Positions 36,446-49,075 of a DNA stretch of 64,000 nucleotides are shown one piece after another. Positions within the stretch are counted from its first letter, which is position 1, and each line of letters starts with the position of its first letter. The stretch lies in assembly GCA_921293015.1 (NCBI GenBank), contig OV121092.1, positions 2,920,001-2,984,000 of the forward strand. Reading direction: 5' to 3'. The DNA is from Phorcus lineatus. Its lineage: Eukaryota; Mollusca; Gastropoda; Trochida; Trochidae. The translations under genes were made by a program, and so were the position numbers. The notes beneath the pieces were generated by a model, which searched no databases, was not told where the DNA came from, and worked only from the letters and a program-made list of their open reading frames with translations.

Positions 36446-36741
36446 GAGCAAAGTGGTGATGCATGTATCATGGTTAGGAAAAGATGTGCCGTTATCTTGA
36501 TTAGGATTAATGAAAACAATTTGCAATTTAGTCTGTCTACGTAATGTATTTACAACTTTACAACTATGAACTTACCGAGTTTGACAAGGATTCAGATAAC
36601 TATTCACTCAGTCCATATGAATATCGAATCTGTCATATCTAACGTTAACTAATTCATATAATAAAAGAATGTATTTTTTAAACAATTCATCGTCTTGAAT
36701 GCAAAACCATCAGACCATTTGAACAATATATGATATTTGAA

Positions 36742-37060
36742 CAATCTGCTACATCAGCGTAATTAAATCCGCTCATCCAGCTCCTTCTAAATACCCTGAT
36801 CTCTTTCGAGCCAAATCCCTCGTACGGCTTGCGCGGCCTGATGTTCGGGGCTGTGCGCACCTGTTATTATTTAAGCCAATGAAATGTCGTTATCCAAGGA
36901 GCTTGAAGCTACTGTTTTGAAGTTAACGGAATTTTCCATCCGGCTTGTGCCGCTGTTGCTGGTTAGATAGCTAGCGATACGAGGCTTTTGGCCTAAAGGA
37001 TATCATGGTCTATGGAAGGAGCTCGATCAGCGGATTCAATTACACTGATGAAGAAGGATG
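36742..37060. mobile_element. hAT-type MITE, diverged complete copy
   Basis: Same ends and interior as 30101-30435 (CTACATCAGCGT at the left, ACACTGATGAAGAAGGATG at the right, a central TGTGCCGCTGTTGCTGG). I could not identify a clear target duplication. Confidence 0.7.
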
Positions 37061-37069
37061 AAATTTGGA

Positions 37070-38165
37070 GTGTTCTGAATAAAACCAGTTTAAGAATGTC
37101 TTAGTCCTTAATTCCTTTTTTCTAGTTAGACACACCTACTTTTCATTTAACACACTGGATATTGTTACATCATAATCTCTTAAATAATGTATTTGGCTTT
37201 ATGCAGATAGTTATATATTATCATATTTAGATACATCAGTGCTGATTGTTTCAAATGTTTTCGGAATGTGACACCACTTGAGGTGATATGAGCTTGCTGG
37301 GACACTTTCTTTTACTTGCATAATTTTGTATTTTTGAACACCCCCGTCCCCATATATTAACAGTAGCATCAAGATAAATTTCCGGATAACAGTTCGATTA
37401 TGCACCCCTGGCAGTGGGGTATCCTAATATTTCGTAACTGTTTGTGCAATAATGGTATAATAGCGTTATAGAGTTAGCCCTATAATAACGTATGTAACTT
37501 CAGATATGTAGTAAATATTTTGTTTAGTTTATGAAATGACTTCTAAAGTCATCCTCAGATATATAGTCATCACTAATCATCCCTTGATATTTTCATTCAA
37601 ATCAACCTCCCTTAAAACATGTCATGGAATAGATAGCAGGCTAACAGGTTAATAAGAGATGTGAAAATAGGGGTTTGGTAACGCTGATTAACCCAGATAA
37701 ACAGACAATATTACGGATAACAATTTCTACAATGACAGGCTGATTTCAATACAAAGTATTTATTGATATATTGATTGCTGTAAAATATGATAAAGGGTCA
37801 AGTTGTTTTCGTGTTGAAGAAATGAAATAACGTTGAAAACACGTTAAAACTGAATCAAGTTTGTTTAACTCATCTTATTTGGAAATTATAGCCTCGGATT
37901 CGGATTGGAATAGTTTGTGTTTGATGGTCTACAATCTTTATTCAGTACTCAGAAGGTCCAAGTCTATTGTACATAACATTTCCATTTGTTAATACAGATC
38001 TATCACATTTAAGATACATTTGTATACATTCTGTATACAGATTCGTAAAATTTAATACATGGACAAGTTCTCGGTCTTCATTATATAAACTGTTTAAAAG
38101 TTTGGAGAATTTAAACATATTTTGGTAAACAGTATATTTCTTTGACATATTGTTTTCGAATTTAC
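37070..38165. other. No gene seen
   Basis: Two short minus-strand ORFs (37211-37405, 37942-38148) show no motif. I see no repeat that I recognise. Confidence 0.4.
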
Positions 38166-38199
38166 TGTAGATAGGACATATAAGTGGAAAAAGGTATTC

Positions 38200-38360
38200 A
38201 TTTCAATGGGGAACCGTGACGTACTAATACGCTAGGTGGGGCGTCGGAATTTCCGTCCCGGAAGTATCGCTAGTGTAATGAAGCAACACGGTGAGCGAAG
38301 TTTTGACGGGCGGAAATTTAAAGAAAAGGAAAGATACAACGTATGACAGCGATATCAGGT
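38200..38360. promoter_or_regulatory. CpG-rich island, candidate promoter
   Basis: About 160 bp with some 14 CpG dinucleotides, ETS-like CCCGGAAGT and a GTGACGT element, in otherwise CpG-poor surroundings. A possible first exon ends at ATCAG followed by GTATGA near 38357. It sits at one edge of a strongly CpG-depleted block. Promoter role is inference. Confidence 0.3.
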
Positions 38361-38419
38361 ATGATGATCAAACATCTACATCACATATGTAAACCCTGAA
38401 GCTGAAATTGTTGTTGAAA

Positions 38420-38806
38420 TTTAGGAGAACTCTATGAACGGAGAGGCATGTATACCGTCGCCCTCGCGTCATGCGCCACCACTGGACTCAATACCTTTAA
38501 TGTGGTGTGGTGGTTTGCGTGCTTCAGGGACCCCAAGAGCTATGCCAGCTGGAGCTTTCATGCTCCTGGTAGGGACACCCAAGCTGGACAGGTCGACGGG
38601 TAGAAGCCAGACTAAATTTGAGTCCTTCTAAAACCTGTTGTCTATCTCTCACTATGCCTTTCTTTCCGTCTTTTCCCTCAACCTTTCGATCCCTTTCTCG
38701 CGTATCTGTCCACTCTCTTTTGGATGCTTGTCATCCACGTGTTTAATAACTGAAATATTGTTCAAAGCACGTTAAAACCCAACTCACTCACTCACTCATT
38801 CACTCG
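38420..38806 (+). mobile_element. Interspersed retroposon-like element with a TCAC-repeat tail
   Basis: A GC-richer 390-bp element ending in repeated ACTC/TCAC units at 38775-38806. Pieces recur at 33785-33955 and 36386-36445. The 65-codon frame at 38434 (CGGLRASGTPRAMPAG) is not a protein I recognise. The polarity and simple-repeat tail suggest a SINE or a 5'-truncated LINE. Confidence 0.5.
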
Positions 38807-38820
38807 CGTCATGCGACCGG

Positions 38821-39667
38821 TCCGAATAAATAAAAATTTATAATCTATTTAACTCTTAGCCAATCTTCACTGTCAAAATTAGATTTATTTTGTCTTTTGC
38901 TCTATTTCTATTAACTTTCTATTGATATTTTTATTTCTTAATATTTCTAATATATTATTTTGACCATCTCGGGTTCAATTTTCACATTCAATAGCCAAAA
39001 TAATTTTATCATTCGTCATTACAAAAATTTCTCATAAAGTTGCAAATTAACTAAACAAATAAAAGGTATTTCATGGGCTGGAATTTCTAATTTCACTGGC
39101 AAATTCTTGCAACACACTGACAGCAACAAATCTTAATTCAAATATATTAGTCCTTGTATCTAAAATAAGCTTTAACACTAAAATCTTACATGAATAAATC
39201 ATTATTGACAAGATCAAGGGTATCTCTTTATCCTTAAATCTTCAATTTGAATAAATAAAAGTAATAAATCAGTTTTTGTGAAATTATCATGTGGAATAAT
39301 TGGTACAAGTGGTGTTACTTTAAAAATAAAGCCTAATAAATTTTCTTTAATTCAAAGGATAAATAAACATTCAATTCAAGATGAATTTCCAGAGGCTACA
39401 ATTTAAATTCATAAATTTCTATTCAATTTAATTTTCTGAAAAAATATACAATGATAGCAAATGTGTTGATTCCTTAAGCAATTAAATATTACTTTGAATT
39501 ATCTATGTATAATGAGCGAAATCTGTATTTATTCCTTCATTTGTGTTGCTTTTATGTTGAATTTTATTTATGAATGCAGCCTTGAGCATCACCCGAAAGG
39601 CTCAATTCTTGCTACATAATTAATTTATGTGTCAAGTAGCCATGGACTAGTAATTGAGTAAATTTAC

Positions 39668-39736
<69 letters not shown>

Positions 39737-41740
39737 CACACTTTTCACACCAACATGTCATGTATTTTTCCTTTGATTTTCTCAAATGTGTCCACTATTG
39801 ACAGGTAGTACAGATACTTGTTTTGTGTTTCAGATCAATCTTTACCCTCCTCAAGTCAGTTCATGTGTCAGCAGAAAATTGGGAAACCAAACTTTGCAAT
39901 TGTAAAATAATTCTCTTCAAAATCCAAAATGAAACATTATCAATCACTTAAAAAAGTTGTTTTAAATTTTTTTTATCATCTTCTTTTTTGTTTTGCTCAA
40001 AACATGACACCCAGCTGTCAAGCTGCCACAATTATTACCTTTGCCCCCTTTCATTTGTAACGTTGACATGAAAGTAGAGATTGAGTAAGCATCATGTTAT
40101 GAATTTTTGGATATACTCATGAATTCATGCCTTTCAAATCTGAATTTTGAAATATTAAATATTTTAGAACTTGCTTTATTGAAGTTATAGCTGTTTCATA
40201 AGTTCACACTGTTGTAGTCCAATTACTCAAGTGATTGATTTATTGTTGTGCGCAATGTATCAAAAATGATTTCCATTTCCATATAAAATGAAAGTTTTAC
40301 AACTTGGAAACTGAAAAATTAAGCAATCTTTTCGAAAATTTGGGTTGCTAATGAAATTTTACAGAAGTTTATGATATTGCCATTTTTCAACAATTTGAAC
40401 TTTAGGAAATAAATAAAGATATCAATAGGTCATTTGGGCAAAATATCTCCCACTGTTTTATTGGCATGCACTGACAGGAAATAGGAATTTAAAAAATACT
40501 TGCATATATTCACAAAGTCACCTCAGTAAAAGTTCTGTGTTTGACATGTTTGTTCAAGGCTTTCAAATGTTTCCAGTGAAGTGGAGCAATAAGTCACTCA
40601 GGCATGTATGAAATCAATGGCAGTTTTAATTAATGTATTTTGATAAGAGGCAAGAGCCTGACTTAATGTTCAGTGAATTTGACTTTTCACCACTGGTACT
40701 ATTAGAAATTAAGATACATATATATGATACATATTTAATTAAAACTTTCAAAAGCTAAGATTTTAAACTTCATACTTCCCAATATTGTCATATCCAACCA
40801 CTCTTAAATAGTTGAGCCTAAAACAGTTTCCCAAATAGAAGGGATCCCCAAAAATGGGTGTATTGGATAAAATCCCCTCTATAGCTAAAACAGTGGGATT
40901 TTTTGGAGAGGTAATTGGATATTTAAAAAACATGATATTTTAAAGAATTCCTTATAAAAATAATATATTAACAAAATTTAAAAATCAACTGTCTAGTTCT
41001 GTTTTCAGCTTTTTTTTATTCAATATTGGTACACTTGTGAACTTAATTTGAACAACTTGTTTATGTTAGTGATCGCCTTTTAGTTTTAAGGGCAGTGTTC
41101 TGACAAGCATTTTCAAACTTGGGACCAATGGTCCCACTTCAGAAAAAAAATGGGGTAAATTTTTCCTGGGTAAGGGTCTAGTCAGTTACAAGTACCTAAA
41201 TCAATCAAAAATCAAACTTGATTAAATTATTTCTATTGCTTCTATTTACAATATGCGCAAATTTATGCCTGCATTCATATACAATAAAAAATTAATTCAT
41301 TTGAAGATTTTAATGCACTTATCTATGACTATCCTAAAATGTCTGATTAATGACAGTACAAGTTTTAGGAATAAATCCTGAAATAATTTGAAACTTTGAA
41401 GATAAACATATAGATAGACAATGAAGCCACACTGACTGGTCAATGTATTTCTGTTATAAGGCATTTTACTTTTAGAATAATTCAGTTTACAAAATTAAAC
41501 CGTATTACCCTGATTGAAAAAGTTGCCTTTTTTAAAATGTGTATTTCTAACTCAACTCTGACACAACAACGTTATTATACACATTTGAAAATAAATTTTA
41601 AAAACAGTCATTCATATTTTGTGTAAAATAAAATTAATTTATTTGTCATTATCAGTAAAATATATTTGCTTTTGTAGCAATACTTATTATCTGAAAAAAA
41701 TTAATTATTTAATTCCAAAAATCAGAATAGCGGAAAGGAT
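38821..41740. other. CpG-depleted, ORF-free block
   Basis: Counting by eye I find only about 14 CpG in 2.9 kb, and runs of 400-700 bp with none. No frame of 60 codons exists on either strand. A (TA)n tract is at 39674-39731. I see no exon or repeat. The pattern fits a long-methylated transcribed region, such as an intron, 3' UTR or non-coding RNA, but no transcript structure can be proven from sequence. Confidence 0.5.
39674..39731. repeat. (TA)n microsatellite
   Basis: About 29 TA units. Confidence 0.95.
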
Positions 41741-41754
41741 TATTTTGACACCTC

Positions 41755-42080
41755 GTCAAGGAGGATCAAACTCCCATCTATGATCATGACGTCAGCATAT
41801 CGTTTACGGCCGTCGCGCGAACTGTGCTATCATTTTCAATAAGGAACAAATACTTGGGTCTGATAATATTGATCACTGTCAAATGTGAAATCTTCTTTAA
41901 TTTACACATAATTAAAAAATCTATATCATAATAATTTCATTATATTGAAAATAAGATTGACAACGAAAGTAACCTCATTTGATTTACTTCCGGGTTCGGA
42001 AAATTCGTGCCCGCGATTTACGATTGTCATGTTAAACATGTCATGGTTAGAATGCTTTTATTCTATGGAAAATATTTCGC
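41755..42080. promoter_or_regulatory. Second CpG-rich edge, candidate promoter
   Basis: GACGTCAGC, a GGCCGTCGCGCGA run and ACTTCCGGGTTCGG (ETS-like in inverted orientation) give roughly 15 CpG in 320 bp, directly after the depleted block. Could be a promoter firing into it on the minus strand. No TATA box is seen. Confidence 0.3.
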
Positions 42081-42225
42081 AAACATCCTTTTGTCGCTGT
42101 AAAACTGAAAAGGCAATTTAAATATAATCCTTTGAGAAACATTTAGCACCAACATATTACACGTCACTGTCGCTCAAGGCATTTTGCTGTGAACACCACA
42201 CCACATTCTCCATAAACCATGACAT

Positions 42226-42282
42226 GAGAGTATATGGAAGGAGCTCGATCGGCGGATTCAATTACGCTGATGAAGCAGGATG
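42226..42282 (+). mobile_element. hAT-type MITE, single end
   Basis: Matches the right end of the copy at 36742-37060 (GGAAGGAGCTCGATC.GCGGATTC, GCTGATGAAGCAGGATG). Confidence 0.6.
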
Positions 42283-43213
42283 AGAACAATCTTTCATTGT
42301 TACTAGTCTTCCACCATTTCTAAACACCACTACCTTTGTTTTCTTTAGATTTACTGTTAATTTTGAAATATACAAAAATTCTCCAGTTCATGTATTTGCT
42401 TTTGTAAACCAATAACGGTACTTGATATCAAAACGATATCATCAGCAAAAAGAAATAGTTTGAAAACATCCTTTGTGTTTGATTGTCAAAACATCTTAAT
42501 ACTTAACTGGACCATCTGTAGTCGTAGAGGAAATAATGAAACAAAATCCACTGGCCGCCATTTTTGTGTGAGCACCTTCCAATCATTTGAGGTAAGGTTT
42601 TTATTTTTAAGTCTTTTAATTTTAGCGCAATTGTTCGTCAAGTGATGGAAATAAACGTGGTTGAAGAAAGGTAAGTAAAATTAAATGGTCAGTCAAAGAT
42701 CCAAAACATCTTTAATTCGTAGCTGCATATTCCTTACTTAAATATAGCAATCTTTTAAAAAGAAAGTATTTTAACAACCGCAAGTTAGCCATGTACTATA
42801 TTATGGAAAGAGTCATTATATTCATATTTGAAATTTCATAAATAATTATATTTCATATGAAATCGCCTTTTATTGGAATTTCATAACTTATTCAGCAGTT
42901 GTATATTGCATTTTCCCTGAATCAAAGTCAATCTAAATAGATATCATAGCTATCAAGTTGGATAAAGTAACCAATCACAAACAAGTTTCTATCATACCTT
43001 GGTAGAATATATAATTTATATAATGAGCCAATGACAATATTTATGACATCCGCGTAGTCCCTGTAGTCCTAGTGTCCAAGTGTGAAATCGGCTACGCTGG
43101 AAGTGCTTCTAAAATCTCCAACATAAGTAAGTAACTCATTTAATAATTCAGAGATTTTTTATTGACCACATAAACGTTTGCAAAGAGTACAACTGTTCAG
43201 GAAATAAATCGGT

Positions 43214-44820
43214 TTATGTGTGGAATTTTTGTATCAGGCTCTGGATTCTGAAATAGAAAAACAACAAAACCGTAGATATAGGAGTGGACAACATTCACGA
43301 TAATTCTGAAATAAAAGATTATCTTTTACTTAGATTATATTTAATTTATTTACTTACTTACATATTTTCTAAATTATCAATCTGACGTTTTTCTATCGCA
43401 ATCCATCTATCCACCTTTTAATCAATCCATTTATTTTCTGCACTGATTTACACATATTTAAACACATAAAAAAAGTGTATATCAAACAGTCAAATGGTAA
43501 CACGTTCAAATTCAAATTTGAATCATGAATTTAAAAGTTTTACTATCATTTTCATCTTTACTCCATTGATAATATATTGTAAGTATAATAACGAATACTA
43601 ACTCTTTGCAGGCGAAGTCACAGCCCAAGTCGAGGATGTCGTTGGTGGAGATGGTGGTGCACTCAGACTCGCACTGCTTCTCAGTGGCGTCGGTTCCAAA
43701 CTTCTCAATAACAGAGTTCACCAAATTGTGTAATTCACCGCCGTTGAGGACTGAAAATACGATATGAAATCTAAATATGACTTTCAAAAATACAAAATCA
43801 ATAATGCAATAACACAAACATGTTACGTGGAACATTGAGGACAGAAAATATGAAATTAAGACTAAACATGACTTTTATGATAAATAAAATCAATAAGGCA
43901 ATGAAACAGACATGTGACGTAGTATGTCTGCAGACACAAACAAACAGATTTTACGTAAATATCAGTGAACAAAAATGGTATACGTATTACAAGACTCATT
44001 TTCTCCAACAGAGGTAACTAAAATCATTATCACAAAGAAAACAGTTCTTGCATTAAAGGCTTCCTTGTTTTAACCCAGACCTATCCCATAATTCAGTCGC
44101 TATATGACATGACGTTTTCTGTCAAGTGCAAAGTACACAGTAAAAACGTCTAGGTTTTTCAAAGCATATGGCAACTATTGAGGCCTTCTGAAAGATAAAA
44201 TGAATAAAATGACTAGCTCAAAGTAATTCACAATTCAGGAACCCACACCTTTACTCCATGAAGAAGGTTTCAAAGTCATCCACAATCTAAGAAATGTTGC
44301 TAATTCTACATATAACTAGAATATCTTCGAGCAAGAAAAAACTTACGGATTACCACATACAATTAACATAAATACCAGCTGCAAGAGCGTGAAAGCTAAG
44401 GAAATCAATAAGGAATCAACTCACAAAGTGAAGATTTCAAACCCATTTTCAATCTCGGTGAAACTAACAATAGAGAAGAACTTAGGCTCTTTTACTATTA
44501 AGAAATCGATACTGTGCTCTATACGTTCTACATACGAGTTAAACGTCTGCCACAATCTAGAATTTCATACATGAAGACATTAAAAAATTAATTCTTTGTC
44601 AGGTCCTCGTTTTTTTCAATTGATATGATTAGAAATAAATGTATACAAGGGAACCAAACAATGGAAAATCAGACAACGAAGGTCAATCCTTTACCATTTG
44701 ACGGTCATTTTATCAACACATGGCTACTATTTTAAATATATACTCACTGCTTCCGAGGAAAGCTCTCTTCTCAGCAAGAACACACACAAGAAGACAACAC
44801 ACAATGATGGCGACTTTCAT
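43214..44820 (-). CDS. B3: small secreted peptide with dibasic site and C-x3-C-x12-C-x3-C motif
   Basis: Coding exons are 44748-44820, 43603-43750 and 43214-43247 (84 residues). Signal peptide MKVAIIVCCLLVCVLA, then EKR and AFLGS. Exon 2 begins LNGGELHNLVNSVIEKFG and holds the cysteines QCESEC and CDFAC. Exon 3 encodes IQSLIQKFHT. Donors are GTGAGT and GTTAGT; phases 1 and 2. A TATA promoter with an untranslated exon lies 0.9 kb upstream (45732-45776). B3 and B4 share an identical signal exon and differ by very few residues elsewhere, so they are a recent pair. The role is unknown; secretion is inferred. Confidence 0.75.
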
Positions 44821-45189
44821 CTTGATCTGAAAATAATAAATGTTATTTTTTTATCATTGAAATTGTCAATAAAACTGATAAAAATGCTTTTGATGAAAAA
44901 TAATCTAATTTTCAAGTTGTTAAAACATGTTAACTTGGGTTTTGAGCATAGTTGTGAGGAAATTCATTCTAAAGATTATTTGAATGATTTAATGAATGAA
45001 TGCGATTTAATTTTTGATTACTTTTGAGAGGATAAACAAAAGAGAAAAAGGAATTCTGGGAAAAATTGGCAAGAGAGGACAAACAGTGAAAGAATAGTTT
45101 ATGCAGTTTCAATGCTTTTGTCAAAAAGATCAAATTAACATCCAAACCATAAGGGATATTAACTGTTTTCAGTTATGAATGGTTTCTAT

Positions 45190-45550
45190 GGATGAACTGA
45201 CAGATAGAGACTGAGACATCACAGTTCAAGTATCAGAAAACTGAACCACATTAGGGAAACATCTTGTTATGAGATGAACAAACAACACATCCACATTAAC
45301 ACCATAAGAGATGTTTTGTGCTGTCAGTGAAGTATCATTTCTATGTGATAGATTGCCATTGTGAGACAAAAACGTTATAGTATTGGATGAACTGACATGT
45401 TGAGACTGAAGTATCCTAAAACTAAACCACATTAGGGAAACATCTCGTTATGAGATGACAAACAACATATCCACATTAACACCATAAGAGATGTTTTGTG
45501 CTGTCAGTGAAGTATGGTTTATAGATTTTCGTGCTGAGACGGAAACATTT
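45190..45550. repeat. 180-bp tandem duplication in the B3 leader intron
   Basis: The block containing CCACATTAGGGAAACATCT and ACCATAAGAGATGTTTTGTG occurs twice with a period of 180-181 bp. B4 has only one copy (about 51110-51290). Confidence 0.85.
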
Positions 45551-45731
45551 TAGTTTGAATGTCCGTTAACTAAAACACAATTTTGAAACGCCTCATTAAG
45601 ATTTAAAAATCAAACAATAAATAAAACCAAGCCAGAGAAAAATGCCTAATGTTTCCAACCACGGATTGTGATAGCTGTGAAAAGCTTTTGGTACTCAAGG
45701 TTGATCAAACTATTTTTCTTAAGATACTTAC

Positions 45732-45776
45732 CTTTATGGTAAAGGTAGATTCTAAACGAATGTGTCCATTTATATA
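45732..45776 (-). promoter_or_regulatory. B3 core promoter and untranslated first exon
   Basis: Minus strand: CAGCTGTCTTGGTT, then TATATAAA (45769-45776), GGACACATTCG, and a short exon ending CCATAAAG at a GTAAGT donor (exon end 45732). The block is nearly the same in B4, including the upstream CAGCTG E-box. Confidence 0.7.
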
Positions 45777-46576
45777 CACTAGAACCAAGACAGCTGTGAT
45801 TTCCCAGCCAAGCCCATTTGAAGGATATGCAATCGCCAATTGAAACGTGCTTTGAGATAAAGTGAACTTCTAGAAATATAAAACAAAGGAACTTGTCAAT
45901 GATAACGTTACGTGAAATGTGTCTGCCTTTTTCGTTCTGGGATTGCTGTTATGTTAACTAACACATCATGGCCATGTTTAAAAACTAAATCAATTCAGAT
46001 TTTCTTCAGTTTAGAAAGTTATCGTAGGTAGACATTTGGTTTGAACATAACTGTTTTATTGATTTATATTTAATATATTAACCCCGAATTATATTGTCTT
46101 TGACTGATCAGTCATTGTTTTCAATGTTTAGATTTAAATTTTAAAAATTACATTCGGTGAACACGTTGACAGAGAGACAGACTGTATTTGTATATAAGTG
46201 GTCCTGTGGCCAATAGTAAATTGTAAAATCCAATTAACAATTGTAATATTTTCTTAACTTAAATATGTGGTACAACATAAGAGCTAACTTAGAAAAAAAT
46301 CAACACTTTCAGTGTGCATTAACAGAGGGACTTTAGTTAGGGAAGGTTGGTTATAGAATAAGCATGACAGATATTTTACTCAGATTTCTAAATATTTTGG
46401 ACAAAGTAGTAATACATGATACTCATGGCAGAGTATGTTGTCATGTTTATCTTTTACATGTGGTAGTTGTCAGCGTTTGTCATATAATCTAACATTATTA
46501 TATTATATTTTATCAAAACTTGCACATTAATTCATTCAGGTTATAACTTGTCTGATGGTATCACACACCGTATGAC

Positions 46577-46700
46577 TTGTACAGTAATTTAATACAGGTT
46601 AAAATTTGTAAACAAATTATGAATTTTGTATTCAAATCTTCTGATAGGCGAAGGCTCTGCTTGACAACAGCAAAATTCAGGGTTCGATTCCCACTGTTGT
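46577..46700 (+). mobile_element. SINE-like remnant with B-box
   Basis: GGTTCGATTCC at 46681-46691 fits a B-box, but no cloverleaf can be built. Probably the head of a decayed SINE. Confidence 0.35.
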
Positions 46701-47403
46701 GGGCGGATTTCAATAATCAAAACAGAAAGAAATCTTTTCACGATGTCTTGAACAAACTCGACCTCACTCACATTTGTACGTTCATGGTATTTTTTTTTTA
46801 TCTAGAAAAATAGATATTGTCTTTATTTATATTTCTATATATGAAAGAAATAAAGGGATGGTTCTAACAGTTTTAAATGATATATAATAAATATAAATGA
46901 AATCAATTTTTTTCCTTGTATTTTTTCACTCTTTCAAATAAAGAAGATATACTTCAGTCTAACTTTGCATGTACTTTCGTGATTAACATAAAATATCGGG
47001 ACAGAAAACATTAACAGTGCGGCCAAAAAATAAACAATTTGCAATTCATTTCTACTATAACAAAAAATAAAATAGAAAGAAAAGTACCATTCGCTTATAA
47101 TTTTAGAAGTGAATTGCACTGTTAATTGTTGTTTTTAGTATTTAAAAGATAAGCAGTTCCCCAAAGCAGAAATCAGCAGATGATCAGAAAATTCACATCT
47201 GTGAAACACCATCAATGTTAAAGTGGACTGATATTAAGTCCGTCAAAACACCTCAGCTCAATGTTGGGATTCTCTTGTTCACTAACAAAAAAGAGCCATC
47301 TGGTAGCAAGCACTGACAGATTGACAAGTGGTTCATGGTTTATGGCACAAGTGGCCGTTGTTCGAATGTGATGTCGGAGACATTTATCTCTGCTCACATC
47401 TGA

Positions 47404-47404
47404 G

Positions 47405-47483
<79 letters not shown>
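47404..47483. repeat. (TA)n microsatellite
   Basis: About 40 TA units adjacent to the repeat end with the hammerhead candidate at 47516-47556. Confidence 0.95.
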
Positions 47484-47486
<3 letters not shown>

Positions 47487-47515
47487 ACATTTGTTGAAGA
47501 AAACCAAGATGATTT

Positions 47516-47556
47516 ATTCACAAATACTTTCGACCATAAGGTCTCATCAGGTAAAT
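47516..47556 (-). ncRNA. Hammerhead ribozyme candidate with complete core and stems
   Basis: Minus strand in order: AUUUAC, CUGAUGA, GACC-UUAU-GGUC, GAAA, GUAUUU, GUGAAU. AUUUAC pairs with GUGAAU over six base pairs (one wobble) as stem I. GACC/GGUC is a perfect four-pair stem II with a UUAU loop. The A after GAA can pair with the U before the cleavage U as a minimal stem III. All invariant core bases are present. An AATAAA follows. It is probably the end of a Penelope-like element next to a TA tract. Confidence 0.6.
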
Positions 47557-47848
47557 GACGTTGAGTCGGTTATGACGTCATGATTATGACGTCACAATAC
47601 ATTGCTTAGATACATATGTTGCGTAGATACATTACGAATATATAGACTGCATGCTACTTATGTAGCGCAATACAAAACATACTTGCAAATGGACATTGAA
47701 TTGAAGAATATTAGATTAAAGTTTTAAAATAAGCTTTGGCTTTAGTTTATTAATAAATAATAATTCCTTTTCCGCCAAGCGATTCGATTCAGTGGAATCA
47801 ACTTTGTATATCGGGAAAACAGAATACATATTTTTTTCCACATGTTTC

Positions 47849-47851
<3 letters not shown>

Positions 47852-47902
<51 letters not shown>

Positions 47903-47907
47903 TATAT
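47852..47907. repeat. (TA)n microsatellite
   Basis: TA units with one G interruption. Confidence 0.9.
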
Positions 47908-49075
47908 ACCACTAGGTAAATAAGTGTAGGCGTGAGTTGAAATTGCAAAGGGTAAAATATTACTTCTTTGTTAGTTTCGCCCGACCTTTCGCTATTAAAT
48001 ATCGCGTCTTTGCTATTAAGGGTTGTAATATGACATGAAGACATGAATCACTTCTTCAGATTTTCCATAAAAACATAAGTTTTTGCCAAATGTATTATTA
48101 TCAGATAGTCAAAACATCTCATTACTCAACTCGACCATCTGCAGTCAAAGAGGAAAGTAGAAAGCAAAATACACTGGCCAACATTTTGTGTTAGCATCTT
48201 TGAATTATTTGAGCCAGGGAAATTCATCATCATGATTTAACCGATCATTTTACGTTCATTTTATCACTTTTGCTTTGGTGCAAGTGGAAACCTCATTTTC
48301 GTTTATTATCATTTAATTTATCTATCAAAACGTAACATTGCCCCTTAAAATACCAGTTTACGATGTTTCAACTTATTATTGTGTCTGGTGTGGTTATTAC
48401 TGCTATGGTTGTAAGCAAAATACATGAGGGTTTTGGTTTTTTCTTGTGATCCATTTTAGGGCAACAGTTCGCAAAGTGTTTGTAATGAACGTAGTTGCTG
48501 AAAGGTACTACAGTAAAATGTAAAGAACTGTCAAATATCCCAAGAATTATCATAACATCGATAATTCACAGCTGTATATAACCTAAACTGAATATGACAA
48601 AATTGTAAAAAGGAAGTACTGCAGCAAATAGGGGCTTAGAAATAAAATGGATGGCGTCATTATGGAAAGAATTGTTATATTTTATATCGTAATGATATCA
48701 TTCAACCAAAGACTCATCATTGACATGAATTTCTGCAATAATGTAATTTCATATGAAATTACCTTTTATTCGAATATCATATCATAATAGCATTTTTCGA
48801 GCCCATCAAGATATATAAGCTATCAAGTTGGATAAAGTAACCAATCACACTAACGTTTCTGTCAAACCATGGTAGAATACATAAAGGGCCAATGACTACG
48901 TAGGTGGGATCCGCGTAGTCCTTGTAGTCCAAAGTACCCAAGTGTGAAATCGGCTACGCATGAAGCGCTTGTAAAATCTCCAACATAAGTAAATAAGTCA
49001 TTGAATAGTTCAGAGATTTTTTTATTGACCACATATATGTTTGAAGAGTTACAATTTTTCAAGAAAACAATCAGT

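Larger units (their letters stand above)
42480..46510. repeat. Older segmental duplication, copy with B3
   Basis: Collinear with 48120-51970 with frequent substitutions and indels. It includes an R1 repeat, a conserved 3' flank block (43050-43130), all B3 exons and the promoter. It differs by the absence of the MITE found in B4 and by an extra tandem copy at 45190-45550. Confidence 0.8.

Noticed and set aside
38434..38631. 65-codon protein with CGGLRASGTPRA
   Set aside because: The sequence belongs to an interspersed element found in pieces elsewhere in the window and matches no protein I know.
38250..42010. ETS-like motifs at 38263 and 41988 as terminal inverted repeats of one large element
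   Set aside because: Similarity is limited to about 25 bp with mismatches, and the sequences beyond do not pair; two independent promoter motifs explain it better.
47985..48060. Third hammerhead on the minus strand (CUGAAGA with a later GCGAAAC)
   Set aside because: The two core halves are about 80 nt apart without a convincing stem II, and no U-H cleavage position follows GAAA.
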